Below, piece after piece: positions 34,482-42,604 of a DNA stretch of 55,777 bases (the stretch's first letter is position 1; the number at the start of each line of letters is the position of its first letter). The stretch is from Akkermansia muciniphila (lineage in GTDB: Bacteria; Verrucomicrobiota; Verrucomicrobiia; Limisphaerales; UBA9464): contig CAMDGV010000027.1 in assembly GCA_945898055.1 (NCBI GenBank), forward strand, positions 1-55,777, read 5' to 3'. The notes beneath the pieces were generated by a model. That model searched no databases, had not been told where the DNA came from, and saw nothing but the letters and a program-made list of their open reading frames with translations. The position numbers were made by a program, and so were the translations under genes.

Positions 34482-34964
34482 TCAGGTCGAAAATGTGGAT
34501 CGATGCCCCCAGTGCTCGACGTGGAATTCAGGGGTCCTCAAGACTTCAGCAATCCACACCCACTCCCTCTCAAACGGGGGAAATAGGACATCGCCTTCAA
34601 CCGTCCGATGGATCCGGCTCAAAAAAAGATCAGTGCACTCAGGAAGAAGTTGGGCATAAATATCCCCGCCGCCACACAACCAAACACTTCGTGACTCCCT
34701 CCGCACCGCCTCACGAAGATGGGTCACCTCCGCAAATTCGCGGACTCCATCGACAGAATTCAAGGTCCGACTGAGTACCCATGTCTCCCGGCCGGGGAGT
34801 GCGCGGCCAATTGATTCAAAGGTCTTTCGTCCTTGAACCAAAACCCCGCCCAGAGTCATTGCTTTGAACCATCGAAAATCCGCAGGAACATGCCATGGTA
34901 TCGCTCTCCCATTTCCAATAATTCCATTCTCGGAAACCGCAGCGATCGCACGTAACCGAGCCAT
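34482..34964 (-). CDS. folA: Dihydrofolate reductase
   Basis: The 160-residue product has the full DHFR layout: the N-terminal strand RLRAIAAVSENGIIGNGRAI, the PWHVPADFRWFKAMT helix with the folate-site Asp (D29), VLVQGRKTFESIGRALPGRE, the VWLCGGGDIYAQLLP NADPH loop and DLFLSRIHRTVEGDVLFPP. It reduces dihydrofolate to tetrahydrofolate with NADPH in the cytoplasm. Its start lies 26 bases downstream of the infC stop on the same strand, so it is likely cotranscribed with infC. No thyA adjoins it, although the two are often linked elsewhere. The 255-base spacer to its left (34227-34481) shows nothing recognisable. Confidence 0.95.
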   Translation of the reverse strand: MARLRAIAAVSENGIIGNGRAIPWHVPADFRWFKAMTLGGVLVQGRKTFESIGRALPGRETWVLSRTLNSVDGVREFAEVTHLREAVRRESRSVWLCGGGDIYAQLLPECTDLFLSRIHRTVEGDVLFPPFEREWVWIAEVLRTPEFHVEHWGHRSTFST

Positions 34965-34990
34965 GTCAGCGAAGCATCATAGAACCCACC

Positions 34991-35743
34991 TCAAGGGGTC
35001 GGTTCCACGGGGCCTTCGGGCGAAGTATCTGTACCCGAAATATGGTTTTGGTCGACCACTGGATCTCGGGCCACCTCAGTTGAAACACGCGCAACCGGCT
35101 TCGAATCATTCTTTTTAGGCTTCTCAGAAGTCTCCGGTTGAGGCGGGGCTTTGTCATCGATCGGCGGAACTGACTCTTCGTTCGGATCCTTAGCCCGCTT
35201 GTTCTTTGGCAACGGACTGATCATGACATTGATCGCTCGACCGATTAACTTCGGCGGGAAATCAGCGGCCCCCCAAGGAAGCAACTTATCTAAAAACTTA
35301 ACCATCACTTCTTTGCCGATCTCGGTGTGCGCCATCTCACGTCCACGAAAACGCAGGGTTGCCTTAACCTTCATATCCTCGCAAAGAAATCCCACGGCGT
35401 GCTGGAACTTAATTCCCAAATCATGCGGATCGATACGGGGCGATAACTGAACTTCTTTTACGATGTTCAGGTGTTGATGCTTTTTACTATCGCGCTCTTT
35501 TTTGGACAATTCGTACTTGAACTTGCCATAGTCGATGATCCGGCAAACCGGCGGGACAGCGTTCGGGGCCACTTCCACCAAATCCACCCCCGCTTGACGC
35601 GCCAAATTGATGGCTATAGCTAAGTCAACGACCCCGACTTGGCTCCCATCTACCCCGATAACACGGACATCCCGTGCACGGATCTTACCATTGATACGAT
35701 GTAAGGGTTGACCCTGCTGGTGGCGAGTAAACGGGCGATTCAA
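34991..35743 (-). CDS. infC: Translation initiation factor IF-3 with C-terminal extension
   Basis: A 250-residue protein. The N-terminal domain (HRINGKIRARDVRVIGVDGS, DLVEVAPNAVPPVCRIIDYG, KFKYELSKKERDSKK) and the C-terminal domain (VKEVQLSPRIDPHDLGIKFQ, KVKATLRFRGREMAHTEIGK) are both complete. IF-3 binds the 30S subunit and checks the start codon. The start is TTG at 35743, placed 7 bases after GGAGG. Rare start codons are typical of infC, which is autoregulated through start-codon discrimination. Beyond the normal end (about residue 178) it has a hydrophilic, Pro/Lys/Glu-rich tail of about 70 residues. The usual downstream rpmI and rplT are absent and folA follows instead; thrS, often adjacent, is 8 kb away. 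Confidence 0.95.
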   Translation of the reverse strand: MNRPFTRHQQGQPLHRINGKIRARDVRVIGVDGSQVGVVDLAIAINLARQAGVDLVEVAPNAVPPVCRIIDYGKFKYELSKKERDSKKHQHLNIVKEVQLSPRIDPHDLGIKFQHAVGFLCEDMKVKATLRFRGREMAHTEIGKEVMVKFLDKLLPWGAADFPPKLIGRAINVMISPLPKNKRAKDPNEESVPPIDDKAPPQPETSEKPKKNDSKPVARVSTEVARDPVVDQNHISGTDTSPEGPVEPTP

Positions 35744-36058
35744 GGGATCGCCTCCGGGTGAGTGTAGATCATGCGTTCAAACAAACTGTCCAACTGTGCT
35801 CTTAAGGTTGATTGGCTATAGAAAAACTGAAGCCTCTGGGCAAGCTGAAACTGTACCCCTCCCCAGCGTCGAGCTAACATTATCAAGTGCCACCTTAAAT
35901 TTCTAGCGCAGTTCAAATTCGATTTTTTGATTTCCATCGATGCATAAGTGGCTCACTAAGTGGCCTAAACACTGTACTTTACAAGAATCGTGGGGTCTTC
36001 CTAGCAGGTGACCTGAATCGGCACAAGGTCATCCACCGCACCCTAAGGAACGGGTTAC
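35744..36058. other. 315-base spacer, infC leader side
   Basis: No gene is supported here. It holds the 5' leader of infC (minus strand), with the GGAGG ribosome site close to 35753, and the region 3' of the symporter gene. I see no convincing terminator or consensus promoter. Confidence 0.5.
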
Positions 36059-37852
36059 TCAATTTTGAAATTTTAACTTCTTTAAGTACTTGGGTAATCG
36101 GATTGCACAGAGGACCGCAACTGTGATTGCAACACAACTCTGCATCCAACGCCCGTAGAGCAACCAACCACCAGCAAAGATCAACGCCCAAATACCGATC
36201 GACGACAAAATCGTGCAAATCACCCCCGGTAAGATATCAGATCGTTTTGACCCATTTAAGTCGTTCATCTGAATTCGCTGATGCTCTCCATGTTCCACCA
36301 CCACCTGCCAACCCAGTCCGCCCGGTTGCACCCGTCGAAAGAAGTGGCTCAATCGCTCCTCAGAGGTGGGCTTAGTCACCAAAGCCGTGACGATTGAAAA
36401 ACCGGTTGTAACTCCCACTCCGATTAACATCTGCATCCAATCCGGCAATACACTGGGACTGCCAAAATGCCAAAATAAGGCCATACCAAAAGAAGAAATC
36501 ATCGCAACAATCTCTGCTACTGCGTTAATCCGCCACCAGAACCAACGAAGGATCAAAACCAAACCGGTGCCCGCACCGATTTGCATCATCAATTTGAAAT
36601 TCGACAGAGCATCCTGCATCTGTAGGGCCAGCAGGCACGCCGCAACCGTCAAAACGACGGTTGAGAGGCGACCCAACCACACTTGCTCAGCATCGGTTGC
36701 TTTCGGGCGAAAAAAACGAAGATAGAGATCATTAACTACGATCGAAGAACCGTAGTTCATCTGGGTAGACATCGTGCTCATGTAAGCCGCAGCTAATGAA
36801 GCAACCATCAACCCCATCAGGCCGGGGGGAAGAAAGGTCATCATCGCCGGATAGGCTAAATCATCCTGAATAATCTTAGGATCGAGATGCGGAAATTTCT
36901 CTCGTAATGATGCCAAATCAGGAAAGACCACCAGTGAAGCCAAAGCCACGAGAATCCACGGCCACGGCCTCAACGCATAATGCATCACATTAAAGAAGAG
37001 GCACGCGCCGAGGGCATGCTTTTCGTTCTTCGCCGCCAAGAGACGTTGCGCCACATAACCGCCCCCTCCTGGTTCTGCCCCCGGGTAATAACTGCTCCAC
37101 CACGTCACCAACAACGGAATCATAAACACCGCCATCACTAGATCCGGATCTGCAGTGGAAAAATTGGGAACAATCTCCATTTTAGCCGCTACCCGCGGAT
37201 CTGCCAGTAGCTTGGTCAATCCACCTACTTGCGGAAGTTGTGTCACAAAAACTGCAGCCCAAATAGCACCAATCATGGCGATCACAAATTGAAACAAATC
37301 GGTCAAGAGCACACTCGTCAACCCCCCAGCCATACTGTAGGCCACCGTAACAATGGAGGCGATAGCGATGGTTTTAACTGGGTCGAGGCCAAACATCACT
37401 CCCCCGATTTTAATGGCCGCCAATGTCACATTGGCCATTACCAGCACATTAAACAAGACCCCTAAATAAACCGCCCTAAATCCTCGCAAAAAAGCGGCTG
37501 GTTTTCCAGAATACCGAAACTCGTAAAATTCAATATCGGTTCGCAGTCCGCTCCGACGCCATAGCTTTGCAAAAAGAAAGACGGTACTCGTGCCGGTCAA
37601 AAGGAGGGCCCACCAAATCCAGTTCCCAAACACCCCATCACGCCGCACAATGCCCGCCACTAAATTTGGGGTGTCGGTGGCAAAGGTGGTCGCTACCATC
37701 GAAGTTCCTAGCAACCACCAAGGCATGGTCCGGCCACTCAGAAAATAGCTCTCGTAACTCGTCCCCGCAGAACGCCCCGCGAAGAATCCAATCCCAATGT
37801 AGAGCGCAAACGCTCCAAAAATAATGGTCCAATCTAAAATTTCTAGATGCAT
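36059..37852 (-). CDS. Sodium:solute symporter (SSS family)
   Basis: A 597-residue multi-pass inner-membrane protein with SSS features: the first helix DWTIIFGAFALYIGIGFFAG, SYESYFLSGRTMPWWLLGTS and TFATDTPNLVAGI, then VAYSMAGGLTSVLLTDLFQF and the later LAAAYMSTMSTQMNYGSSIVVNDLY (the sodium-site region with its Ser/Thr cluster). About 13-15 hydrophobic segments are visible. The family couples Na+ entry to uptake of sugars, amino acids, nucleosides or similar. The nearest PVC homologs I can think of are annotated as Na+/glucose-type or uncharacterised, so I leave the substrate open. A hydrophilic loop at about 480-545 precedes the last helices. ATG 37852 is chosen because it starts right at the first helix; the gene stands alone. 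Confidence 0.9.
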   Translation of the reverse strand: MHLEILDWTIIFGAFALYIGIGFFAGRSAGTSYESYFLSGRTMPWWLLGTSMVATTFATDTPNLVAGIVRRDGVFGNWIWWALLLTGTSTVFLFAKLWRRSGLRTDIEFYEFRYSGKPAAFLRGFRAVYLGVLFNVLVMANVTLAAIKIGGVMFGLDPVKTIAIASIVTVAYSMAGGLTSVLLTDLFQFVIAMIGAIWAAVFVTQLPQVGGLTKLLADPRVAAKMEIVPNFSTADPDLVMAVFMIPLLVTWWSSYYPGAEPGGGGYVAQRLLAAKNEKHALGACLFFNVMHYALRPWPWILVALASLVVFPDLASLREKFPHLDPKIIQDDLAYPAMMTFLPPGLMGLMVASLAAAYMSTMSTQMNYGSSIVVNDLYLRFFRPKATDAEQVWLGRLSTVVLTVAACLLALQMQDALSNFKLMMQIGAGTGLVLILRWFWWRINAVAEIVAMISSFGMALFWHFGSPSVLPDWMQMLIGVGVTTGFSIVTALVTKPTSEERLSHFFRRVQPGGLGWQVVVEHGEHQRIQMNDLNGSKRSDILPGVICTILSSIGIWALIFAGGWLLYGRWMQSCVAITVAVLCAIRLPKYLKKLKFQN

Positions 37853-37976
37853 TAAAAGCAAAGAATGCAGCGAATTCCATTTTCTGCCAACAACTCTAAA
37901 TTGCACCTAAACCTTTCGACGACCCGCTTCTCTGGCCACACTTGGTCCCCCCTTTTCTAAACGCTACCCTCGATCT

Positions 37977-39179
37977 ATGTCGTTACGACGCATACTCATC
38001 GCCGACCACGTGAGCAAGGTCCTTGGCGGGGCCGAAATCAATCTGGTCGAACTCCTCAATCATCCCAACGTCTCATCAGCTTGGGATGTCACCGTCGCCT
38101 GCGCACCCCAGAGTCCCCTCGATCGCGCTCTGGCAGATTCGGGCATCCGCCGTGTTCCTTACGGCTTTGCTCCTGCCCTAAATGAACTAAGGGTTATCGG
38201 ACGTGGCTTGGCTCCTCTAGCCAAGATTCGAGGGTTTCTGGAATTAAGGAAGGCCACTCGGCACTTAGATCAATTGCTGCGCCAAGTCCGTCCTGATGCA
38301 GTCCTCACCCCGACCAACAAGGATCACTTCGCTGCAGGGGCGGCGGCGCGTCCTCTCAAGATTCCTTCGCTCTGGTGGGTGAACGATCTCCTTATCCCTG
38401 AATTTTTTAGTTGGCCCATCCGACGACTCTTCTCTTACAAGGCTCAGAAACTTGCCACGCACCTGCTGCCGGTCTCGGCCGCTGGCGCTGATGCTCTCGT
38501 CGCTGAGGGGCTTCCCCTAGCTCGGATCACCCCTGTGCTGAATGGGATTCCTCTCGACCGTTATGCCCGCAGCAAAAACAGCGATCTGCGACAAAACCTT
38601 CAAATCCCCGCGGATCACCCGCTCTTCGGTGTCATCGGGCGCATCACCCCTTGGAAGGGCCAAGATCTCTTTATCCGCATTGCTCAGGCTTGGTGCGCTT
38701 CCAGGCAAAAGGGACACTTTGTCATCATCGGAAAAGCGTTTAATGAGGATGCCCCTTTCGAAAATGCTCTGCGCCAACAAATTACCGAGGCTGGGCTCTC
38801 CAAGCGGGTTCATTTTACCTCATTCCAATCCGATAGCGTCAATGCCCTGTCGGGCTTAGATGCCCTCCTCCATACTTCCACCCGGCCCGAACCCTTTGGA
38901 CGCGTCATCATCGAAGCGATGGCCACTGAAACTCCGGTTATCGCCGCACGGGCTGGGGGGGTCCCGAGCATCATCACTGCTGATCACGACGGCCTTCTCG
39001 CTACTCCCGGTGACGTTAATGACTATCTCCGACTACTGATGGCCTTGCATGATAATCCTCTCCGCGCCGCGAGCCTGCGGTTGGCAGGTCTGGAAACCGT
39101 TCGATCCCGCTTTAGCATCGACCGTGTCTTCACTGACTTTGAGTCTATCCTCGCTAAGCTACCCCCCGTCCCGATCTAG
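37977..39179 (+). CDS. Glycosyltransferase family 4 (GT-B fold)
   Basis: A 400-residue cytoplasmic or membrane-associated glycosyltransferase. The N-terminal lobe opens with LIADHVSKVLGGAEINLVEL. The C-terminal lobe carries the GT4 signature: FGVIGRITPWKGQDLFIRIA, HFVIIGKAF, then the nucleotide-sugar site TRPEPFGRVIIEAMATETPV followed by IAARAGGVPSIIT. It transfers sugars to a lipid or glycan acceptor; donor and acceptor are not predictable. No other glycan gene adjoins it, the nearest being the sugar-modification genes at the right end, 15 kb away. It is divergent from the symporter gene and convergent with the B12-dependent regulator gene. The 223-base spacer to its right holds no clear terminator. 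Confidence 0.9.
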   Translation: MSLRRILIADHVSKVLGGAEINLVELLNHPNVSSAWDVTVACAPQSPLDRALADSGIRRVPYGFAPALNELRVIGRGLAPLAKIRGFLELRKATRHLDQLLRQVRPDAVLTPTNKDHFAAGAAARPLKIPSLWWVNDLLIPEFFSWPIRRLFSYKAQKLATHLLPVSAAGADALVAEGLPLARITPVLNGIPLDRYARSKNSDLRQNLQIPADHPLFGVIGRITPWKGQDLFIRIAQAWCASRQKGHFVIIGKAFNEDAPFENALRQQITEAGLSKRVHFTSFQSDSVNALSGLDALLHTSTRPEPFGRVIIEAMATETPVIAARAGGVPSIITADHDGLLATPGDVNDYLRLLMALHDNPLRAASLRLAGLETVRSRFSIDRVFTDFESILAKLPPVPI

Positions 39180-39402
39180 CTAGCTCAGGCGAAGACCTTC
39201 GGGCCAGAGGATGATCAGCGAAAAATCTACCTCTTGTACTAACTGCTTGAATCCGCCCGGCCGCAGAGTGCCTCGAAATCAACCAATACTGTCAACTCCA
39301 CCAGAACAATGCCCATCCCTACGGACACCGAAAAGCCGAAGTCCTCTCCGAATTAACAGAGAAGACGGCCTTTGTTATCCATGCTTGGGGAGAAGAACGA
39401 TT

Positions 39403-40347
39403 TCATCGTTTCGCTTTCTTTGCGGGTTTGCGCAAGGCGTCCAAGAGTGAAGAGAAGTGTGAGAGATCTTTCACTTGGGTCGCACCGATTTTTTCCAAAG
39501 CGTCCTCGTAAGCCAGCATGGCGCGCCCACCGACGAAGAGCGTGACTTCCGCCGGCAGCGACTCGCGCAACCGCGTCAATTCGCCCTCCAGCCGCGGATC
39601 GTCCTCGGGATAGATTAGGCTCAAGGCCACAGCCCGTGCGCGATTTTGTCGCGCGGCACCGGCGATCTCGGCCGCCGGAAGGCTGGCGCCGAGGTAGATG
39701 ACGTGCCAGCCGAGGTTCGCGGCGGCGGCACCGACGAGCAACGCGCCGAGTTCATGAAACTGTCCGGCGGGAGTGGCGACAACGAGCACCGGGGCGCTGT
39801 CCGTGCCGGCGATGGGCCGCGCCGCGTCACTAAGAAAAGTCCGAATGATCGCGCTGGCGAAATGCTCGTGCGCGGCGGTGATGGTGCCGTCGCGCCACAA
39901 GTCGCCCAAGGTATGGAGGAGCGGAGCGAGCAACCGTTGCAACAGGCCTTGCGCTCCCAGTTCGGTCGCGGCACGTTGCATCGTTTCCCCGAGCGCGCGG
40001 GCGTCGAATAATTTCACGGCCGCGACGCAGTCGTCGAGGTAGGTCGGAGCGTCCGGAGCCGCGGTCAGCGCACGTGGGGCGGGGCGTTTCACGCCACGCG
40101 ATTGCTTCGACAGCTCGCGGAGCTTTTCCGTAGGCAACTTTGCGACGTGGCCAATGCGATGCCCGTTCTGCGTGATGTCGCGGAGCAGGCTTAAGCGCTC
40201 GATCTGCTCGTCTGAGTAAAGTCGGCGATTGGTCCCGGTGCGCTCAGGCCCAACGGCGTCGTAGCGTTTCTCCCAAATCCGGATGACATGCCCGCTCAGT
40301 CCCGTGCGCTGGATGACTACTTTGATTCCTTGGTGGGCTTCAGCCAT
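39403..40347 (-). CDS. carH: CarH/LitR-type B12-dependent photoreceptor repressor (MerR family)
   Basis: A 314-residue regulator with three parts. A MerR helix-turn-helix at 1-75 reads KVVIQRTGLSGHVIRIWEKR and RRLYSDEQIERL. A four-helix B12-binding-2 domain carries the diagnostic W151-x9-E161-H162. A Rossmann cobalamin domain has H198 in QFHELGALLVG as the candidate lower Co ligand. In characterised CarH proteins adenosylcobalamin drives tetramer formation and DNA binding in the dark, and light cleaves the Co-C bond and releases DNA. All those residues are present, so light sensing is likely. It is divergent from the lipid operon at 40914. The ATG at 40347 is chosen; a GTG at 40359 would overlap the predicted operator at 40353, so CarH probably represses itself as well. 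Confidence 0.92.
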   Translation of the reverse strand: MAEAHQGIKVVIQRTGLSGHVIRIWEKRYDAVGPERTGTNRRLYSDEQIERLSLLRDITQNGHRIGHVAKLPTEKLRELSKQSRGVKRPAPRALTAAPDAPTYLDDCVAAVKLFDARALGETMQRAATELGAQGLLQRLLAPLLHTLGDLWRDGTITAAHEHFASAIIRTFLSDAARPIAGTDSAPVLVVATPAGQFHELGALLVGAAAANLGWHVIYLGASLPAAEIAGAARQNRARAVALSLIYPEDDPRLEGELTRLRESLPAEVTLFVGGRAMLAYEDALEKIGATQVKDLSHFSSLLDALRKPAKKAKR

Positions 40348-40352
40348 AAAAC

Positions 40353-40374
40353 TAGACACAAATTCGACAAATCA
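40353..40374. promoter_or_regulatory. Candidate CarH operator A (two 11-bp direct repeats)
   Basis: TAGACACAAAT is followed at once by TCGACAAATCA: the shared TnGACA core recurs exactly 11 bases apart, ending 6 bases before the carH start codon. CarH of Thermus binds tandem repeats of about this period. The match to that architecture is an inference from spacing and motif. Confidence 0.5.
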
Positions 40375-40487
40375 GCAACGCTTTGCAAGTGATGACTTTC
40401 AGAAAGCAGATAAAAGAACCAACAGTAGGCTCGAAAATTGAGATTTATGCCGCAGAAAGCCAGCCCTACCGGTCTTAGAATTATTTT

Positions 40488-40523
40488 GAGACGAACTGTT
40501 GACAAACACCCAAACGTTAGACA
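40488..40523 (+). promoter_or_regulatory. Candidate CarH operator B and operon promoter
   Basis: GAGACGAACTG is followed at once by TTGACAAACAC, so GACRAAC recurs exactly 11 bases apart. TTGACA at 40499 is a perfect -35 box; a further TAGACA lies at 40518. A -10 box 17 bases downstream would be CAATTT, which is weak. CarH bound here would cover the -35 box and block the operon on the right. Confidence 0.45.
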
Positions 40524-40673
40524 ATTTTTCAGCACATTTCAGCAACTGCAAAGTAATAATCTGGTCATGAAGACGAAACGTGAACATCCAATGCAGCTTC
40601 CCAAAGCTGCCTCCCTTCTGGGTAGTTCTCCGGGTTCACGCCGAGACAAGAAACAAGGCAGGCCTTCCGAACC

Positions 40674-40823
40674 ATAAAACTCAATCGCCTCCTGACCTTG
40701 ACCGCAATCGTCTCCACCCTAGCTCTTTTCGGAATCGCGCCCGCTGAACCCCAGCCCGCCAGCAAAGACATCGTCGCCATTCCCACCTACCACGTCGTCG
40801 ACACTGAACTGCTGCCGAAGTAA
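40674..40823 (+). CDS. Small secreted peptide, possible non-standard ATA start
   Basis: From the ATA at 40674 the frame reads KLNRLLTLTAIVSTLALFGI and then ends VVDTELLPK, 49 residues in all. It looks like a signal peptide (basic start, 12-15 residue hydrophobic core, APAEP cleavage region) followed by a short polar tail. An AAGGCAGG ribosome-site-like stretch lies 11 bases upstream, at the proper place for a start at ATA. No ATG, GTG or TTG occurs at that point, so either an unusual start is used, the start codon was mutated from ATG, or it is a coincidence. It sits at the head of the light-cluster operon. I know no family for it. Confidence 0.4.
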   Translation: MKLNRLLTLTAIVSTLALFGIAPAEPQPASKDIVAIPTYHVVDTELLPK

Positions 40824-40913
40824 CCGACTTCTGGCGAGAGGGGATCGACTGTTTCTCCGTCCGACCTGATCCAAAATTTACCACCAACCCTTCCAAATCC
40901 TAACCTTCAAACT

Positions 40914-41108
40914 ATGTTTCAAAAAGTTGACTATCCATTTCTTATCGCGGCCTTCGCGAGCTTCCTTGCGAGTGTCGGTCTTTGGTTCCTAGTGAGTCAT
41001 GACTATGGTGCCTACGTGGGAATCTGGGTGCCGAGCATTCTCACTCTTTGGGTCGGCGTGCGCCTCGTGCTCCTATCGCGTGCCTTCAGCAACACGAGAA
41101 AGAATTGA
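40914..41108 (+). CDS. Small two-helix membrane protein
   Basis: A 64-residue protein with two hydrophobic helices (about 8-27 and 33-54) and a short basic C-terminus (SNTRKN). It belongs to no family I recognise. Its stop is only one base before the next small gene, with which it would be cotranslated. As the first well-supported gene of the CarH-divergent operon it may be an accessory membrane peptide. I infer no function. Confidence 0.6.
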   Translation: MFQKVDYPFLIAAFASFLASVGLWFLVSHDYGAYVGIWVPSILTLWVGVRLVLLSRAFSNTRKN

Positions 41109-41109
41109 T

Positions 41110-41316
41110 ATGGCCATTTACATCCTTCCCATTTTTTGCTTTGGGGTAGTCATCACTGGCATTGTCTTACTCGGAATCAAGCAGGCGTCTGATTTAACAA
41201 AACAGTTGGATGCGCAAGCCAATCAATCGGGGTCCGGATCTGGCGGTGCGCACTATGTCTCGGTCGGCCAGGGAACCGCTCCGTTGAAGCCGCTGGCTGG
41301 AACGGCCCGCCCATGA
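41110..41316 (+). CDS. Small single-helix membrane protein
   Basis: A 68-residue protein with one N-terminal transmembrane helix (about 3-24, YILPIFCFGVVITGIVLLGI) followed by a flexible Gly/Ser-rich tail. I know no family. Its stop overlaps the ATG of the SDR gene (ATGA at 41313), a strong sign of cotranslation with the lipid-modification genes. Confidence 0.6.
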   Translation: MAIYILPIFCFGVVITGIVLLGIKQASDLTKQLDAQANQSGSGSGGAHYVSVGQGTAPLKPLAGTARP

Positions 41317-42077
41317 GTCAGTCCACCCAACGCCCCGCCGTCCTAATTCTCGGAGCGACCGGCGGAATTGGCTGTGCGCTGGCGCGGCAACTCTCCCGCC
41401 TCGACTACGCACTGAGCCTCGGGTCACGGGGTGGCGAACGGCTGGACAGCCTCTCTGCAGAGTTGACGGCTCACTCCTGCACGTTCGCAGCCACCGACTC
41501 AGCCTCTGTGGATGCCTGCATCAACAGCGCCTTCCAGAATCACGGTCGGTTGAATGGCGTGGTCAATTGTGTCGGTTCCCTTTTACTTAAACCTGCCCAC
41601 ACCACCACCGACGAGGAATGGGCCGGCGTGCTCGCGACCAATCTTAATTCCGCGTTCTACATTCTCCGTTCCGCAGCAAATCGAATGATGCGCGACGGCG
41701 GCGGTAGCATCGTGTTGATGTCCTCGGCTGCAGCCCAGCGCGGCCTGATTAACCACGAGGCCATCGCCGCAGCCAAAGCCGGGGTGATCGGCCTCGCGCA
41801 ATCTGCCGCTGCGACCTATGCCCGCTACAATATTCGCGTGAACTGTGTCGCGCCCGGCCTTACTCGGACCCCACTCACCGAGCCGCTCACCCGATATGAG
41901 GCGTCGTTAAAAGCCTCCGCCGCGCTGCACCCGCTCGGCCGCATTGGCGAGCCCGAAGAAGTAGCGAGCGCCATTCGTTGGTTTCTCGATCCGCAACAGT
42001 CATGGGTGACTGGTCAAGTGCTCGCGGTGGATGGCGGCCTCAGTTCCGTCCAATCCCGCATGAGCACCCATTCATAA
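41313..42077 (+). CDS. Short-chain dehydrogenase/reductase-like protein lacking the catalytic Tyr
   Basis: A 254-residue Rossmann-fold protein with the NAD(P) motif GATGGIG at 14-20, a NCVGS motif, Ser137/138 and Lys155 of the SDR active site, and a C-terminal GRIGEPEEVASAIRWFLD and VTGQVLAVDGG typical of FabG-like enzymes. The usual Tyr four residues before the Lys is Ile151 (EAIAAAK), so classical SDR catalysis is doubtful. Members of this family recur in light-regulated cyclopropane-synthase operons of other bacteria, which suggests a conserved, perhaps non-classical, role in fatty-acid modification. It overlaps its upstream neighbour by 4 bases. Confidence 0.88.
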   Translation: MSQSTQRPAVLILGATGGIGCALARQLSRLDYALSLGSRGGERLDSLSAELTAHSCTFAATDSASVDACINSAFQNHGRLNGVVNCVGSLLLKPAHTTTDEEWAGVLATNLNSAFYILRSAANRMMRDGGGSIVLMSSAAAQRGLINHEAIAAAKAGVIGLAQSAAATYARYNIRVNCVAPGLTRTPLTEPLTRYEASLKASAALHPLGRIGEPEEVASAIRWFLDPQQSWVTGQVLAVDGGLSSVQSRMSTHS

Positions 42078-42304
42078 ATGCGGAGCCTAGACCCTCTCCA
42101 ATCTTGAGAACCACACTCGACCATGACAATCAGGCCCCTCGGAATTTTCCCGCCGTGGGCCGCCCGTCAACCGGCCGTGCGAGGTATCCGGAACGGGGCT
42201 CTCGCAATCGTTTCGAATTCCTCAACTTGGGAATCTTTACGGCCACCCTAGACGTGGCAGAACTCTCACCGAGAAGGTTTGCCCCAGCGCTCGAGATAAA
42301 GGGC

Positions 42305-42589
42305 CGACAATTTCTCGTCTCAGGGTTCTTCGTCAGCACGGTGGCACTGCTCCACAGAACGTTCTTTAGAAATTCGCTCGTGCACGCTTTAGACACTCTT
42401 GACGAGGGCTGGCACAACAATTACCACCGCTGCATGACCGCCGCGAGGCCGGGCTTCTCTTGGTGGACGATCGACGAGACCTATTACCTGCTCAACGCGC
42501 TTTCCTGGACCAGGCTCATTTGGGAGTTGAAGACGGTTCCCTCAAGCCTTTACGAGGAAGCCACACGGCGCCTGGAAACAGCCACCTAA
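42305..42589 (+). pseudogene. C-terminal remnant of a fatty-acid desaturase
   Basis: About 95 residues read GFFVSTVALLHRTFFRNSLV, then LDEGWHNNYHRCMTAARPGF and WWTIDETYYLLNALSW before the stop at 42589. This is the C-terminus of an acyl-CoA (delta-9 type) desaturase, with the third histidine box HNNYHR. Normally the NSLxH helix and the GEGWHNNHH box are separated by 15-20 more residues (the RYxTxDxSRN part). Here they are nearly joined, so an internal deletion is likely. The N-terminal two thirds, with the other His boxes, are absent. The open frame extends upstream to 41978 but without homology. It sits between the SDR and FAD genes, where a desaturase would fit a furan or cyclopropane fatty-acid operon. 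Confidence 0.75.
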
Positions 42590-42604
42590 CTTCCACGCGA
42601 TCCC

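Noticed and set aside
39211-39402. Possible gene fragment in the spacer after the glycosyltransferase (frame reading HPYGHRKAEVLSELTEKTA)
   Set aside because: It looks protein-like, but I could not match it to a family and the frame runs into antisense of carH.
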